Shown here: one piece after another, positions 42,758 through 50,996 of the stretch | Position numbering within the stretch: position 1 is the first letter of the stretch | Layout: every line of letters begins with the position of its first letter | NCBI GenBank assembly: GCA_965659715.1 | Contig: CBFHXE010000002.1 | Location: 39,043-103,042 of the forward strand | Origin: CABZJG01 sp965659715 | GTDB taxonomy: Bacteria > Pseudomonadota > Alphaproteobacteria > Rhodobacterales > Rhodobacteraceae | Length of the DNA: 64,000 nt | Reading direction: 5' to 3' | The notes under the pieces: model-generated | Databases searched by the model: none | Told to the model about the DNA's origin: nothing | What the model saw: the letters and a program-made list of their open reading frames with translations, nothing else | Translations under genes and position numbers: made by a program

Positions 42758-45178
42758 CTAGGCTCGTAGTTTTTCGCCTTTGGGATCAAACGGGGGCTCA
42801 TGCAGTATTTTTGCTTTATGCGGCTGGCCCAGCACCATGACCTCAACCTCATCCCCCGGTGCGGCGTCTTTGACCATGGCCAGCGCCAGAGACATGCCCA
42901 CCGTATACCCATAAGTGCCCGAAGTCACGCGGCCGATGCCTTTGCCATCTTTGAACACAGGCTCGCCGCCTGTGGCATCCGCGTTTGAGGCAATTACCGC
43001 TGCCTCATCAAGATGCAGGAGCACCATCTGCTCGCGCGGCTCTTTGGCCAGAACCTCTTGCAGTGCAGCTTTGTTCAAAAATTCCTTATCCAGTTTGCAC
43101 AGGCGCTCCATACCCTGCTCATGCGGCCAGTATTCGGGGCTGTATTCGCGCGACCAGCTGCCATAGCCCTTTTCCACCCGCATCGACATCAAGGCGCGGC
43201 TGCCCACGGGAGCTGCACCAAACTCTTTACCCGCCTCAAGCAAAGCGGTGTAAAGCGCTTTTTGATCTGCCGTATCACAGTGCACTTCCCAGCCCAGATC
43301 GCCAGTAAAGGACACCCGCAGCATGGCCACATCCATCCCCGCCAAATCCACACGCTTAGAGCGCATAAAGCGGAAATCTTCGGTATTCAGCGATGTGTTG
43401 GTCAGGCGCTGCAGTATGGCCCGCGATTGTGGGCCAGCCACATTAAACCCACAAACCGCTTCTGTCCGGCTTTCAAAACTGACCCCATCTGGTCGAGGCA
43501 CCGCATCAAAGAACCGTTTGTGATAGCGCTCGGCCATGCCCGAGCCCAAAATCCAATACTCATCCTCTGCCATCAACGTGACGGTAAAATCCCCTGCCAG
43601 ACCGCCGCGCACAGAGATCAGCGGCGTCAGACAGGAGCGCCCCACTTCGGTTGGCATTTTATTGGCAAAGACCGTATCCAGCCAACTGCCCGCCTCAGCG
43701 CCGCGCACCACATATTTGGCAAAGTTGGAAATGTCGATGATACCGGCTTTTTCGCGCAGCATTTTGCATTCCCTGCCCACGGGTTCGAACCAGTTTTGGC
43801 GGGTAAAGCCATTGGTATCCTCTGCGCCCGGCGCATCGGCAAACCATAGCGGATGTTCCCAGCCATAGTTAAGCCCCATGACCGCGCCCATTTCTTTTTG
43901 CATCTCATAAATCGGGCGCGTGCGCACCGGCCGGCCGGCGGCGCGCTCTTCATTGGGGAAATGGATGCTAAAGCGGTGCGCATATTGATCGCCCACCCGC
44001 GATTTGGTGAACTCTTTACCGGCCCATGCGCCAAAGCGGGCCATATCCCAGGCAAACATATCATATTTTGTTTCGCCCTCAATGATCCATTCAGCCGCCA
44101 AAAGCCCCATGCCGCCCGACTGGCTAAAGCCGGGAATAATGCCATTGCAACAGAAATAGTTTTTCAGCTCAGGCGCAGGCCCAAAGAGCACATTGCTATC
44201 CGGTGACCAGATCATCGGTCCGTTGATCACCCGCTTGATGCCGGCCTCACCCACCGCCGGCACGCGGTCGATCGCACGCATCATGTTTTCTTCGATCCGT
44301 TCAAGATCATCTTCAAACAGCTCATGGCCAAATCCGGCAGGGGTTTCGCCTTCGGCCCAGAAACGCACATCGCGCTCATAAGCGCCGACCAAAAGGCCTT
44401 TGCCCTCTTGGCGCAAATAATATTCGCCGTCGCGGTCCGCGACCGAGGGCAGACGGCGGTCCATGGCATCTATCTCGGCAATGGTTTCAGTGACGAAATA
44501 CTGGTGTTCGGTGGGTTGCAGGGGCAGTTCAAGCCCCGCAAGCCGCGCCACTTCGCGGCCCCAAAGACCTGCGGCATTGACCACCCACTGGGTTTTAATA
44601 TCCCCCTTGGAGGTGCGCACGACCCAGCTGCCATCGGGCTGCGCTTCGGTGGCTGTTACCGGGGTAAAGCGGTAAATTTCCGCGCCGTTCTGGCGCGCAC
44701 CAGCCGCATAGGCAGCGGTCACACCAGAGGGGTCGACATTGCCGCCTTCAGGTTCCCACATAATGGTGCGGATGCCATCAAAATTAACCAGCGGATGCAG
44801 CTCTTCAGCTTCCGCGCGCGTCACCTCGGAAAAATTCATTCTGTAAAGCTTGGCTTTTGACGCCTGAAGCTGCAGCTGGTGCGAGCGGTTTTCGGTTTGC
44901 GCAAGATAGAGCGATCCGGGTTGAAACACACCGCAGCTCTGGCCGGTTTCCGCCTCAAGATCTTTATATAGCCCCATGGTGTAATGCTGTATGCGGCTGA
45001 TATTGGTGCTGTCGTGCAGCCCATGTATATTGGCCGCCGCATGCCATGTCGAGCCAGAAGTCAGCTCATCGCGTTCCAGCAGAACAACATCGCTCCAACC
45101 CAGCTTTGTTAAGTGATAGAGGATCGAGCATCCAATAACCCCGCCGCCGATTACCACTGCCTGTGCATGCGTTTTCAT
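42758..45178 (-). CDS. dimethylglycine dehydrogenase/sarcosine oxidase-like FAD and folate protein (GcvT fusion)
   Basis: 806 residues. An N-terminal FAD-dependent DAO domain (about 1-380) opens with VVIGGGVIGCSILYHLTKLGWSDVVLLE and has TSGSTWHAAANIHGL, including the WHAA type FAD-histidine. A FAO-M-like linker and a C-terminal GcvT aminomethyltransferase domain (about 430-806) follow, with EKGYGSWSREYSPEYWP. The architecture is that of enzymes that demethylate dimethylglycine or sarcosine and pass the one-carbon unit to tetrahydrofolate. Start ATG 45178 has AAGGGTG 6 nt upstream. An AT-rich 677-bp gap precedes it. Likely operon with the amidase. Confidence 0.88.
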   Translation of the reverse strand: MKTHAQAVVIGGGVIGCSILYHLTKLGWSDVVLLERDELTSGSTWHAAANIHGLHDSTNISRIQHYTMGLYKDLEAETGQSCGVFQPGSLYLAQTENRSHQLQLQASKAKLYRMNFSEVTRAEAEELHPLVNFDGIRTIMWEPEGGNVDPSGVTAAYAAGARQNGAEIYRFTPVTATEAQPDGSWVVRTSKGDIKTQWVVNAAGLWGREVARLAGLELPLQPTEHQYFVTETIAEIDAMDRRLPSVADRDGEYYLRQEGKGLLVGAYERDVRFWAEGETPAGFGHELFEDDLERIEENMMRAIDRVPAVGEAGIKRVINGPMIWSPDSNVLFGPAPELKNYFCCNGIIPGFSQSGGMGLLAAEWIIEGETKYDMFAWDMARFGAWAGKEFTKSRVGDQYAHRFSIHFPNEERAAGRPVRTRPIYEMQKEMGAVMGLNYGWEHPLWFADAPGAEDTNGFTRQNWFEPVGRECKMLREKAGIIDISNFAKYVVRGAEAGSWLDTVFANKMPTEVGRSCLTPLISVRGGLAGDFTVTLMAEDEYWILGSGMAERYHKRFFDAVPRPDGVSFESRTEAVCGFNVAGPQSRAILQRLTNTSLNTEDFRFMRSKRVDLAGMDVAMLRVSFTGDLGWEVHCDTADQKALYTALLEAGKEFGAAPVGSRALMSMRVEKGYGSWSREYSPEYWPHEQGMERLCKLDKEFLNKAALQEVLAKEPREQMVLLHLDEAAVIASNADATGGEPVFKDGKGIGRVTSGTYGYTVGMSLALAMVKDAAPGDEVEVMVLGQPHKAKILHEPPFDPKGEKLRA

Positions 45179-45855
45179 TTTGTCACCCTTGTTTTCAATC
45201 TGTCTTGCCGCCGTGCCTGCAGGCAACAAGCCTGCTGGGCCTTCACTATTTTCAATCTTTAAGAGTTGAACCACGGCTCAGCTTTTCTGCACCAAACGAA
45301 AAAACACGTTTCGAATCCTGCTTAAAAGCGACAAAAAAACTGTCAACTCCTACAGAACACGCCTTGCTGCCAAAATTTGACACTTTTTTTGATATAGTTT
45401 GAAGGTATATTACGGCCGTACATGGCCTTTGTATGCGCGGATAGACGCCCTATTCAGTTGGGAAAACTTCATACCAATCGCCAGTTGAAAGACTTAGAAT
45501 CGACATCAATTCTGCACAAAAATATATAATCAATTTCCCCATCAGTTTATAGAATACCCAACTTCTATTAGTTATTTTTTAACTAAAATATGACGTCCTC
45601 TTTTTGAATTAATCATATTACTAAAATCCATTTTTGTATCTAAAAATACTCACAACCTGTAATTATTTTAATCAAGTAATATGTTTTTTTGTCAATCCTG
45701 ACCACAATAAATATAATTATTATTAAATAATGGCAGCAAATATTTTTATTGCATTGATATTTTTATTATTTTTAGTATCACAATCTATCATACCCACTCT
45801 TCGACTTGATTATCAAAATGCTTAAATCTGTTTTCATAATAAAGGAACGTTTGTC
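45179..45855. other. A+T-rich intergenic region
   Basis: 677 bp without a recognisable gene. Nearest the dehydrogenase gene is a 10-bp perfect palindrome TACGGCCGTA (45412-45421), a possible operator. From about 45440 to 45850 the base composition falls sharply below the neighbours, with many runs of T and A. It may be the junction of acquired DNA or a nucleoid-protein binding tract. No inverted repeats marking an insertion sequence were visible. Confidence 0.5.
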
Positions 45856-47619
45856 ATGAACCGCAAATTTACGACGGTGCTCGCCCTTGATGTTGTGGGG
45901 TTTAGTAAATTGATGTCACAGGATGAAGACAGAACTTTAATGAACCTCCAAGCACGGCGAAAAATTATTGACCCGCTGATTGAGCAAAAAGGTGGGCGAA
46001 TTTTTAACACCGCCGGGGACAGCGTTCTTGCCGAGTTCCCCAATCCGGTTGATGCCGTGGAGTGCGGCGTTCAAATCCAAAACAAATCGGTTTCCATCAA
46101 CAATCAATCAGAAGAAGCCGACAAAATGAGCTATCGAATAGGCTTGAATATGGGCGAGGTACTGGTGTCCGACGGTGACTTATTTGGGGATGCAGTTAAC
46201 GTGGCTGCCCGTCTGGAAGCCCAAGCGATAACCGACGGACTTTGTATTTCCCAAAGTATTTTTGAGCTTGTGAACATGAAAGTAAAGGTGTCCTACGAGG
46301 ATGCCGGCGAGCTGCACTTAAAAAATATCAGTAACCCAGTTCGCGCTTATAACGTGTTAAAATGTAAAGGTGCGACACGCGGGCTTGTAAGCGCGGATGC
46401 AGAGCCCAAAGTGGCTGTTTCAAGCGCAGAAGCCGGTTCACTAGCCGTTATGTTGTTTAAAAACTTGAGCAACGATGAAGAACAGGAATATTTTTGCGAG
46501 GGCTTTAGTGAAGATTTAATTTCTGCACTATCACGGCACAAAAGCCTGATGGTGATTGCTAGCAATGCAAGTTTTTCATACTCGATCAAAGAGAAAAGCG
46601 TATCCCAAATAGGCACAGAAATGGGTGTGCGGTATTTGGTTGAGGGCAAAGTTAGAAAAATGGGAAAAAAGATGCGGATAAGTGCTTCGCTTTTATCTGC
46701 AGAAGATGAAAATGTCATTTGGAGCCAGAATTTCGACACCACGCTTGATGAAATCTTTGATGTCCAAGACGAAATTGTTGCCACAATCGTTGCCAGACTG
46801 GTTGGAAAAGTTGAAAGCGACCAAGTAAAAAAACTGGCGAACAAAAAACCCGATGTAATGGAAGCTTATGATTTGGTTCTGCAGGGATTAGAATTTCACC
46901 GGAAAAGTTCGGTTTCTGCTGAAAATAACAAAAAGGCCTTAAGCTTGTTTACCAAAGCTACAGAAGTTGACCCCAATTATGCTCGAGCATTTGCATGGAA
47001 AACATGCTCGCTTGCCAATAATTCAGAGTGGTTTGCCGATGACATGCCAGATGGCTGGATGGAAGATGCCTTTTCGTCCATTAACAGAGCGATGGAAATA
47101 GACCCAGACGATCCTGAGGCGCATCGTATCCTAGGGGCAATGAAGCTTTTGTTTGAAGGTGATATGGAAAAAGCCATTTTCCATCACAAAAAGGCCATTG
47201 AAATCTGTCCAAGCGATACCTTCCACCTCGCCAGATATTCGGTCTTACTGTCCTATCTAGGACAGCCTAAGGACGCCATGGAGCAAATTGACAAGGCTTT
47301 GAGGATCAATCCATTTGGATCCGACTTGATGTTCGAAACAAAAGGCGTTTGCGCTTATTTGCTCGAAGATTATGAAGCTGCTATCAGCACATTCAAAAAT
47401 ATGCAGATCGAAACAAGAGTGAGCCTTTTCTATTCAGCAGCTTGCTACGGTCTTTTGGGCAAAACGGAGCTTGCAAAAGATAGATTGGTGTTGGCTAAAA
47501 CCGAGAGTGGAATGGAGATTGATAAGTTTGTTACAACTCAGCTTTATCAAAGCGAAGAGATTTCAAACAAGCTTACCAATGATTTGACATCTATTGAAAA
47601 AGGCCTTGTGCTTAATTGA
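45856..47619 (+). CDS. class III adenylate/guanylate cyclase with TolB-like and TPR regions
   Basis: 587 residues, cytoplasmic. The catalytic domain (about 1-170) has the metal aspartates D12 (LALDVVGFS) and D55 (TAGDS), and the transition-state pair N115 and R119 (FGDAVNVAARLE). The purine-contact lysine usually before TxGD is Asn51, and its aspartate partner fits D108. A TolB-like domain (about 195-315, AVMLFKNLSNDEEQEYFCEGFSEDL) and tetratricopeptide helices (about 345-560, e.g. ALSLFTKATEVDPNYARAFAW) follow. Such proteins make cyclic nucleotides in response to protein contacts. Preceded by the A+T-rich spacer; possibly acquired. Confidence 0.88.
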   Translation: MNRKFTTVLALDVVGFSKLMSQDEDRTLMNLQARRKIIDPLIEQKGGRIFNTAGDSVLAEFPNPVDAVECGVQIQNKSVSINNQSEEADKMSYRIGLNMGEVLVSDGDLFGDAVNVAARLEAQAITDGLCISQSIFELVNMKVKVSYEDAGELHLKNISNPVRAYNVLKCKGATRGLVSADAEPKVAVSSAEAGSLAVMLFKNLSNDEEQEYFCEGFSEDLISALSRHKSLMVIASNASFSYSIKEKSVSQIGTEMGVRYLVEGKVRKMGKKMRISASLLSAEDENVIWSQNFDTTLDEIFDVQDEIVATIVARLVGKVESDQVKKLANKKPDVMEAYDLVLQGLEFHRKSSVSAENNKKALSLFTKATEVDPNYARAFAWKTCSLANNSEWFADDMPDGWMEDAFSSINRAMEIDPDDPEAHRILGAMKLLFEGDMEKAIFHHKKAIEICPSDTFHLARYSVLLSYLGQPKDAMEQIDKALRINPFGSDLMFETKGVCAYLLEDYEAAISTFKNMQIETRVSLFYSAACYGLLGKTELAKDRLVLAKTESGMEIDKFVTTQLYQSEEISNKLTNDLTSIEKGLVLN

Positions 47620-47721
47620 TCATTTAAGCTCTTTTAATAGACCCTTATTGCTGCAATGTACCAAGAATAGTTTGGCCTGTAACTTGCCATTTTAAAGATT
47701 GATTTTTGCGCAGTTGCTTAG

Positions 47722-48039
47722 AAAAAAGAACCGCCATCAACCCAGTTTGCAGAGCGCATCTCAAACAATGTCAAAATAGCACTTGATGTTATGATGAACC
47801 AGAACCCAGAAGAAGCCAGAGAACTAATTCTGGCAAAAGAAAAAATACGCAAAATCGAACAAAAGCTGCAAAAGAAACATCTGGTAAGACTTCAAAGGGG
47901 CTTGGTTGAGAGCATCGAAACAAGCAACATTCACCAAGAAACCCTACGCGCATTGAAACAGGTTAACACATCATTTTCGATGATTGGGTATCCTATTTTG
48001 ACAAGAAGCGGCGAGTTGTTGAAAAGCCGTCTGGCTTAA
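47722..48039 (+). pseudogene. 3' remnant of a Na+/phosphate cotransporter (PhoU-like end)
   Basis: The open frame after the in-frame TAG at 47719-47721 encodes a helical segment ending ESIETSNIHQETLRALKQ...YPILTRSGEL. This matches the C-terminal PhoU-like cytoplasmic end of NptA/PNaS Na+/Pi cotransporters (typical sequence ETSSLH..LLRDLKRINSH..SVAYPIL). Similarity begins upstream of the first available ATG (47791), with QFAERISNNVKIALDVM, so a stand-alone 82-residue gene from 47791 is unlikely. No membrane part is present. I call it a decayed fragment; expression as a soluble helper is the alternative. Confidence 0.7.
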
Positions 48040-48146
48040 TTGTAACCCAAAATAAAAAGGCGTTAATTCCCAATCAAGGGAAGTCCTATACGCTGGAAAA
48101 CCTGCTGTTTGGACATATATCCCCACAATCGAACTTTCGACATACG

Positions 48147-48821
48147 TCATTTTTTAGTTTCCACCGAAGAGACAAAGGTTATAAATTCAGCCATTGCATC
48201 AGGGTCTGGTTCCTCGCCAGTAAACCCACGAAGGTAGCCTTCCAACCTATTCAAACGCTCAGGCATCGGTTCATGGATCTCCATAGCGTGATAGCCAATT
48301 TGCATGAAATAAATTATCCGGGCGCGGATATCTGCGTCATAGGGGGAAAACCCGTGCCGTTTAAAAATATCCGCAACTGCAGCTAATCGGGATTTGTCTG
48401 CTAGATCGATGCGTTGGCGCACGGCCCCATCCCGGCGAGACCACTCACGCACAGCGAAATCCAATCCACGATCAAACAATTCAGGGTCAATAAAACAGCG
48501 AAAAAAATTACATGTGGCCTCTGAAATGGACTGTGTTGGTAGCTTACATTTGGCGATCAGTGATTTTGTGTTCCGGGCTTCCCAATCATCCAGTAGCTTT
48601 TCCAATAAATGCTTGCGGCTCTTGAAGTACCAATAAAAACTAGATCGGGAAACACCCAGTCTTTCCCCAAGAGCAATCACCTTCACTTCAGCCACACCTT
48701 CACTCACCAAAACATCTCGTGCGACGTTCAGCCAATCTTCGGGCGTCACCTTCACATGGCCGACCAAAGGCTCTTTGTCAGGGTTATCGCGGTGTAACAA
48801 GGGGGATGGATGATTGGCCAT
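48147..48821 (-). CDS. TetR-family transcriptional regulator
   Basis: 224 residues. The N-terminal helix-turn-helix (about 25-70) has VIALGERLGVSRSSFYWYFKSRKHLLEKLLDDWE, and the C-terminal ligand domain follows with FAVREWSRRDGAVRQRIDLADKSRL. GGAAAG 8 nt before ATG 48821 decides the start; an in-frame ATG at 48845 lies inside the upstream gene. It starts 1 bp after the MttB-family stop, so the two are co-transcribed. It most likely controls the divergent operons through the repeated TTGGACA elements at 50580-50619. Confidence 0.86.
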   Translation of the reverse strand: MANHPSPLLHRDNPDKEPLVGHVKVTPEDWLNVARDVLVSEGVAEVKVIALGERLGVSRSSFYWYFKSRKHLLEKLLDDWEARNTKSLIAKCKLPTQSISEATCNFFRCFIDPELFDRGLDFAVREWSRRDGAVRQRIDLADKSRLAAVADIFKRHGFSPYDADIRARIIYFMQIGYHAMEIHEPMPERLNRLEGYLRGFTGEEPDPDAMAEFITFVSSVETKK

Positions 48822-48822
48822 T

Positions 48823-50385
48823 TTAACTTTCCGGGGGTGCGCCACCCTCTGCGGTGCGCTTTTTTATGAAATCTTCTAGGGCCCCAAGCTTTACATCATC
48901 GATCGACGGACCGGACCCTTCGGCCAGAATATGTTTCCAGACCTCTGTAGCGCGAGCGGATGCGTCTATTGATCCGCGTTCACTCCAAGTTCCATGGTTT
49001 GCATAGTCATGTACAATTGGTTCGTAAAATTCGGTTTTAAAGCGCTCCATTGTTTGGGAGGTAGCAAAAAAATGTCCCCCCGGGGCGACTTGGCACAGGG
49101 CAGTATCAAACCCTATTTCATCAGCTCCGGCTTGCTTTCCAGCACATAGCTCAGCCACCATGTTAAGGACTTCGACATCAGTAATCAGCTTTTCATAGGA
49201 CACTGTTAATCCGCCCTCTAGCCAGCCCGCAGAATGGATAACCACGGTTGCACCCGCCATTAGGCACCCCCAAAGGCCGAATTGATTTTCATTAGCAGCC
49301 TGTACATCATTTAGGTTTGACGCAGAGCCCGCCGCTGATCTCCAAGGTAAGCCTAGAAACCGCGCAAGTTGCCCGGCAGCAAGCGAGGCCTGAAAGTGAG
49401 CTGGGGTTCCAAACGTGGGTGAACCGGATTTCATATCCACATTGGATGTAAATGTCCCATAGCAAATCGGCGCTCCTGAATGGGTAAACTGTGACAACAC
49501 AATTGCGGCCAAAGCCTCGGCGTGGCTTAGTGTGATTGATCCAGCCACTGTGATAGGGGCCATCGCACCCATCAATGTAAAGGGTGTCACGATTGATAAT
49601 TGGCCATAGCGCGCAAAATCTATCAATCCTTGCGCCATAGGAATATCCAATGTGCGGGGGCTGTTGGTGTTGATAATCGTGTAGCAATGCGGGTTATCTT
49701 GAAAAACCCTATCCGACACTCCGCGAAAGTCGCGGATCATTTCGAAGCAATCGATAGCCTGTGGTGTTCCCCGAGAAAAAACAAACGGAAATTTGTCGCT
49801 GTGCACCATCTGCTCTTTAACGGTAAAATAATGCCTTAGATGCGTGGCAATGTCCTGTGGCTCTACTTGCGGCGAGATCATTTGAAAGACATCAAAATGG
49901 TGTGTAAGTTTTAAATATTCAGTATAATCCCGCGCCGACCCAGGGCGCCGACCACGTTCAAGATCAGTTGCGTTGGGTGCACCAGCTCCGGCTTGAAACA
50001 CCAAACTACCTTGTTCAAGAATTATATCACGGTGCCGCGCTCCGGCCCGTCCATTGATCGACTTGGGCGCCATATTCAACGCGGCCTCAACCATATCGCG
50101 CCCGATAAAGACCATGTTACTGTCTTCATCTACACGCGCTCCTGCAGCGGCATAAATTCTGCGCGCCTCAGGCAGTAGAACCTTCATCCCAAGCTCTTCC
50201 AAAATGCGAACTGCACTATTATGCATGTTGGCAATTTCATCGGTTGAGAACACTTCCATCACCGGGAATGGATTTTTCAGCTGACTATAATTCACCTTGC
50301 GGTTCGTGGTGGTGGTGACCTCATGTGTTCGAGGCCGTCTGGGCCGCCGCTGACGACGACTTGGGTCTCTTTTTTCGCCAGTCAT
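48823..50385 (-). CDS. MttB-family trimethylamine methyltransferase homologue (non-pyrrolysine)
   Basis: 520 residues, a TIM-barrel protein of the MttB superfamily (COG5598). The N-terminus is strongly basic (residues 1-25). No in-frame amber codon interrupts the frame, so it is a non-pyrrolysine member; known ones (MtgB and others) demethylate glycine betaine, proline betaine, carnitine or gamma-butyrobetaine, passing the methyl to a corrinoid protein. No corrinoid protein or methylcobamide:THF transferase gene is in the window. The neighbouring FAD oxidase and cupin suggest removal of further groups from the demethylated amine. ATG 50385 overlaps the stop of a 46-codon gene. Confidence 0.88.
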   Translation of the reverse strand: MTGEKRDPSRRQRRPRRPRTHEVTTTTNRKVNYSQLKNPFPVMEVFSTDEIANMHNSAVRILEELGMKVLLPEARRIYAAAGARVDEDSNMVFIGRDMVEAALNMAPKSINGRAGARHRDIILEQGSLVFQAGAGAPNATDLERGRRPGSARDYTEYLKLTHHFDVFQMISPQVEPQDIATHLRHYFTVKEQMVHSDKFPFVFSRGTPQAIDCFEMIRDFRGVSDRVFQDNPHCYTIINTNSPRTLDIPMAQGLIDFARYGQLSIVTPFTLMGAMAPITVAGSITLSHAEALAAIVLSQFTHSGAPICYGTFTSNVDMKSGSPTFGTPAHFQASLAAGQLARFLGLPWRSAAGSASNLNDVQAANENQFGLWGCLMAGATVVIHSAGWLEGGLTVSYEKLITDVEVLNMVAELCAGKQAGADEIGFDTALCQVAPGGHFFATSQTMERFKTEFYEPIVHDYANHGTWSERGSIDASARATEVWKHILAEGSGPSIDDVKLGALEDFIKKRTAEGGAPPES

Positions 50386-50522
50386 TGATAGAGCGTCCGA
50401 AATGGCTCATCGGTTTGGTGATAGGGAGTTGGCGTTTTCATATGTGTGAGCAGTGTTTTTGCAAGGACATGGGCAGCAAATTCAAACTGTTCGGTAGCCG
50501 CAGAAAGACTGTAAAATTTCAT
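50382..50522 (-). CDS. small protein gene coupled to the MttB homologue (46 residues)
   Basis: A 46-codon frame begins at ATG 50522 with an AGGA Shine-Dalgarno 8 nt upstream and ends at TGA 50382-50384, overlapping the MttB ATG (50383-50385) as ATGA. Both features are hard to explain by chance together. The protein starts MKFYSLSAATEQFEFAAHVL and ends DEPFRTLYQ: soluble, probably helical first half, no signal peptide or cysteine. I do not recognise a family. Context implies an accessory subunit or a regulator of the methyltransferase, or simply a coupling leader peptide. Confidence 0.6.
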   Translation of the reverse strand: MKFYSLSAATEQFEFAAHVLAKTLLTHMKTPTPYHQTDEPFRTLYQ

Positions 50523-50579
50523 AAGAGTTTTCCTTGCTCACTTGTCAGCTAGACTGAGAATTTGCGGCCATTCCTTATT

Positions 50580-50619
50580 ATTGGACAACCTTGCCCAATA
50601 CTGTATAAACCATTGGACA
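50580..50619 (+). promoter_or_regulatory. sigma70-like promoter flanked by ATTGGACA repeats (cupin-oxidase operon)
   Basis: TTGGAC (50581-50586), 17-bp spacer, TATAAA (50604-50609). Two identical ATTGGACA copies lie at 50580-50587 (covering the -35) and 50612-50619 (covering the predicted start), with CCAAT between them and a GACA-CATC-TGTC dyad overlapping the second. This layout fits repression by a TetR dimer pair; the adjacent TetR gene is the obvious candidate. Confidence 0.6.
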
Positions 50620-50648
50620 CATCTGTCTAGAGATAAAGGGAATAGATT

Positions 50649-50996
50649 ATGGGTAAATCTCCACCAAGAGTTCATCGATTTGCAGACCTGAACTTCCAAC
50701 CAAGGTTTGAGTACGGTGATCAAGCAGCAGCCACTCAAGTCTGCGGGGCTGAGGATATGTCAGAACTTGCATCAGGCTATGGACGTTTGACCAATGCACA
50801 TTTCCCCTGGACGATAAAGTATGACGAAATACTTATCGTGCTAGAAGGCGAGTTAACGGTTCATGCAAACAGTACACGCTTTACAGCGGGCCCATTTGAT
50901 TCAATTTGGCTGCCCAAAGGAACAGAATTGGAATACGAGGCAGAAAATGCCTTGATAGTTTATGCCATCCATCCAGCCAATTGGGCCGAAGCATGA
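50649..50996 (+). CDS. cupin-domain protein (EutQ-like)
   Basis: 115 residues, a single small cupin barrel. Motif-like pieces are WTIKYDEILIVLEGELTVHA (motif 1 region; the first metal histidine is replaced by Lys-Tyr-Asp-Glu) and FDSIWLPKGTELEYEAEN (motif 2), resembling the EutQ type rather than metal-rich dioxygenases. Role unknown: it may bind a small amine, or act as an isomerase or chaperone. Its TGA overlaps the oxidase ATG (ATGA). Confidence 0.8.
   Translation: MGKSPPRVHRFADLNFQPRFEYGDQAAATQVCGAEDMSELASGYGRLTNAHFPWTIKYDEILIVLEGELTVHANSTRFTAGPFDSIWLPKGTELEYEAENALIVYAIHPANWAEA

Noticed and set aside
43013..43849. 278-codon open frame on the plus strand opposite the dimethylglycine-dehydrogenase-like gene
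   Set aside because: Antisense shadow of a gene with clear domains; rich in His/Gln/Pro as expected of a reversed frame.
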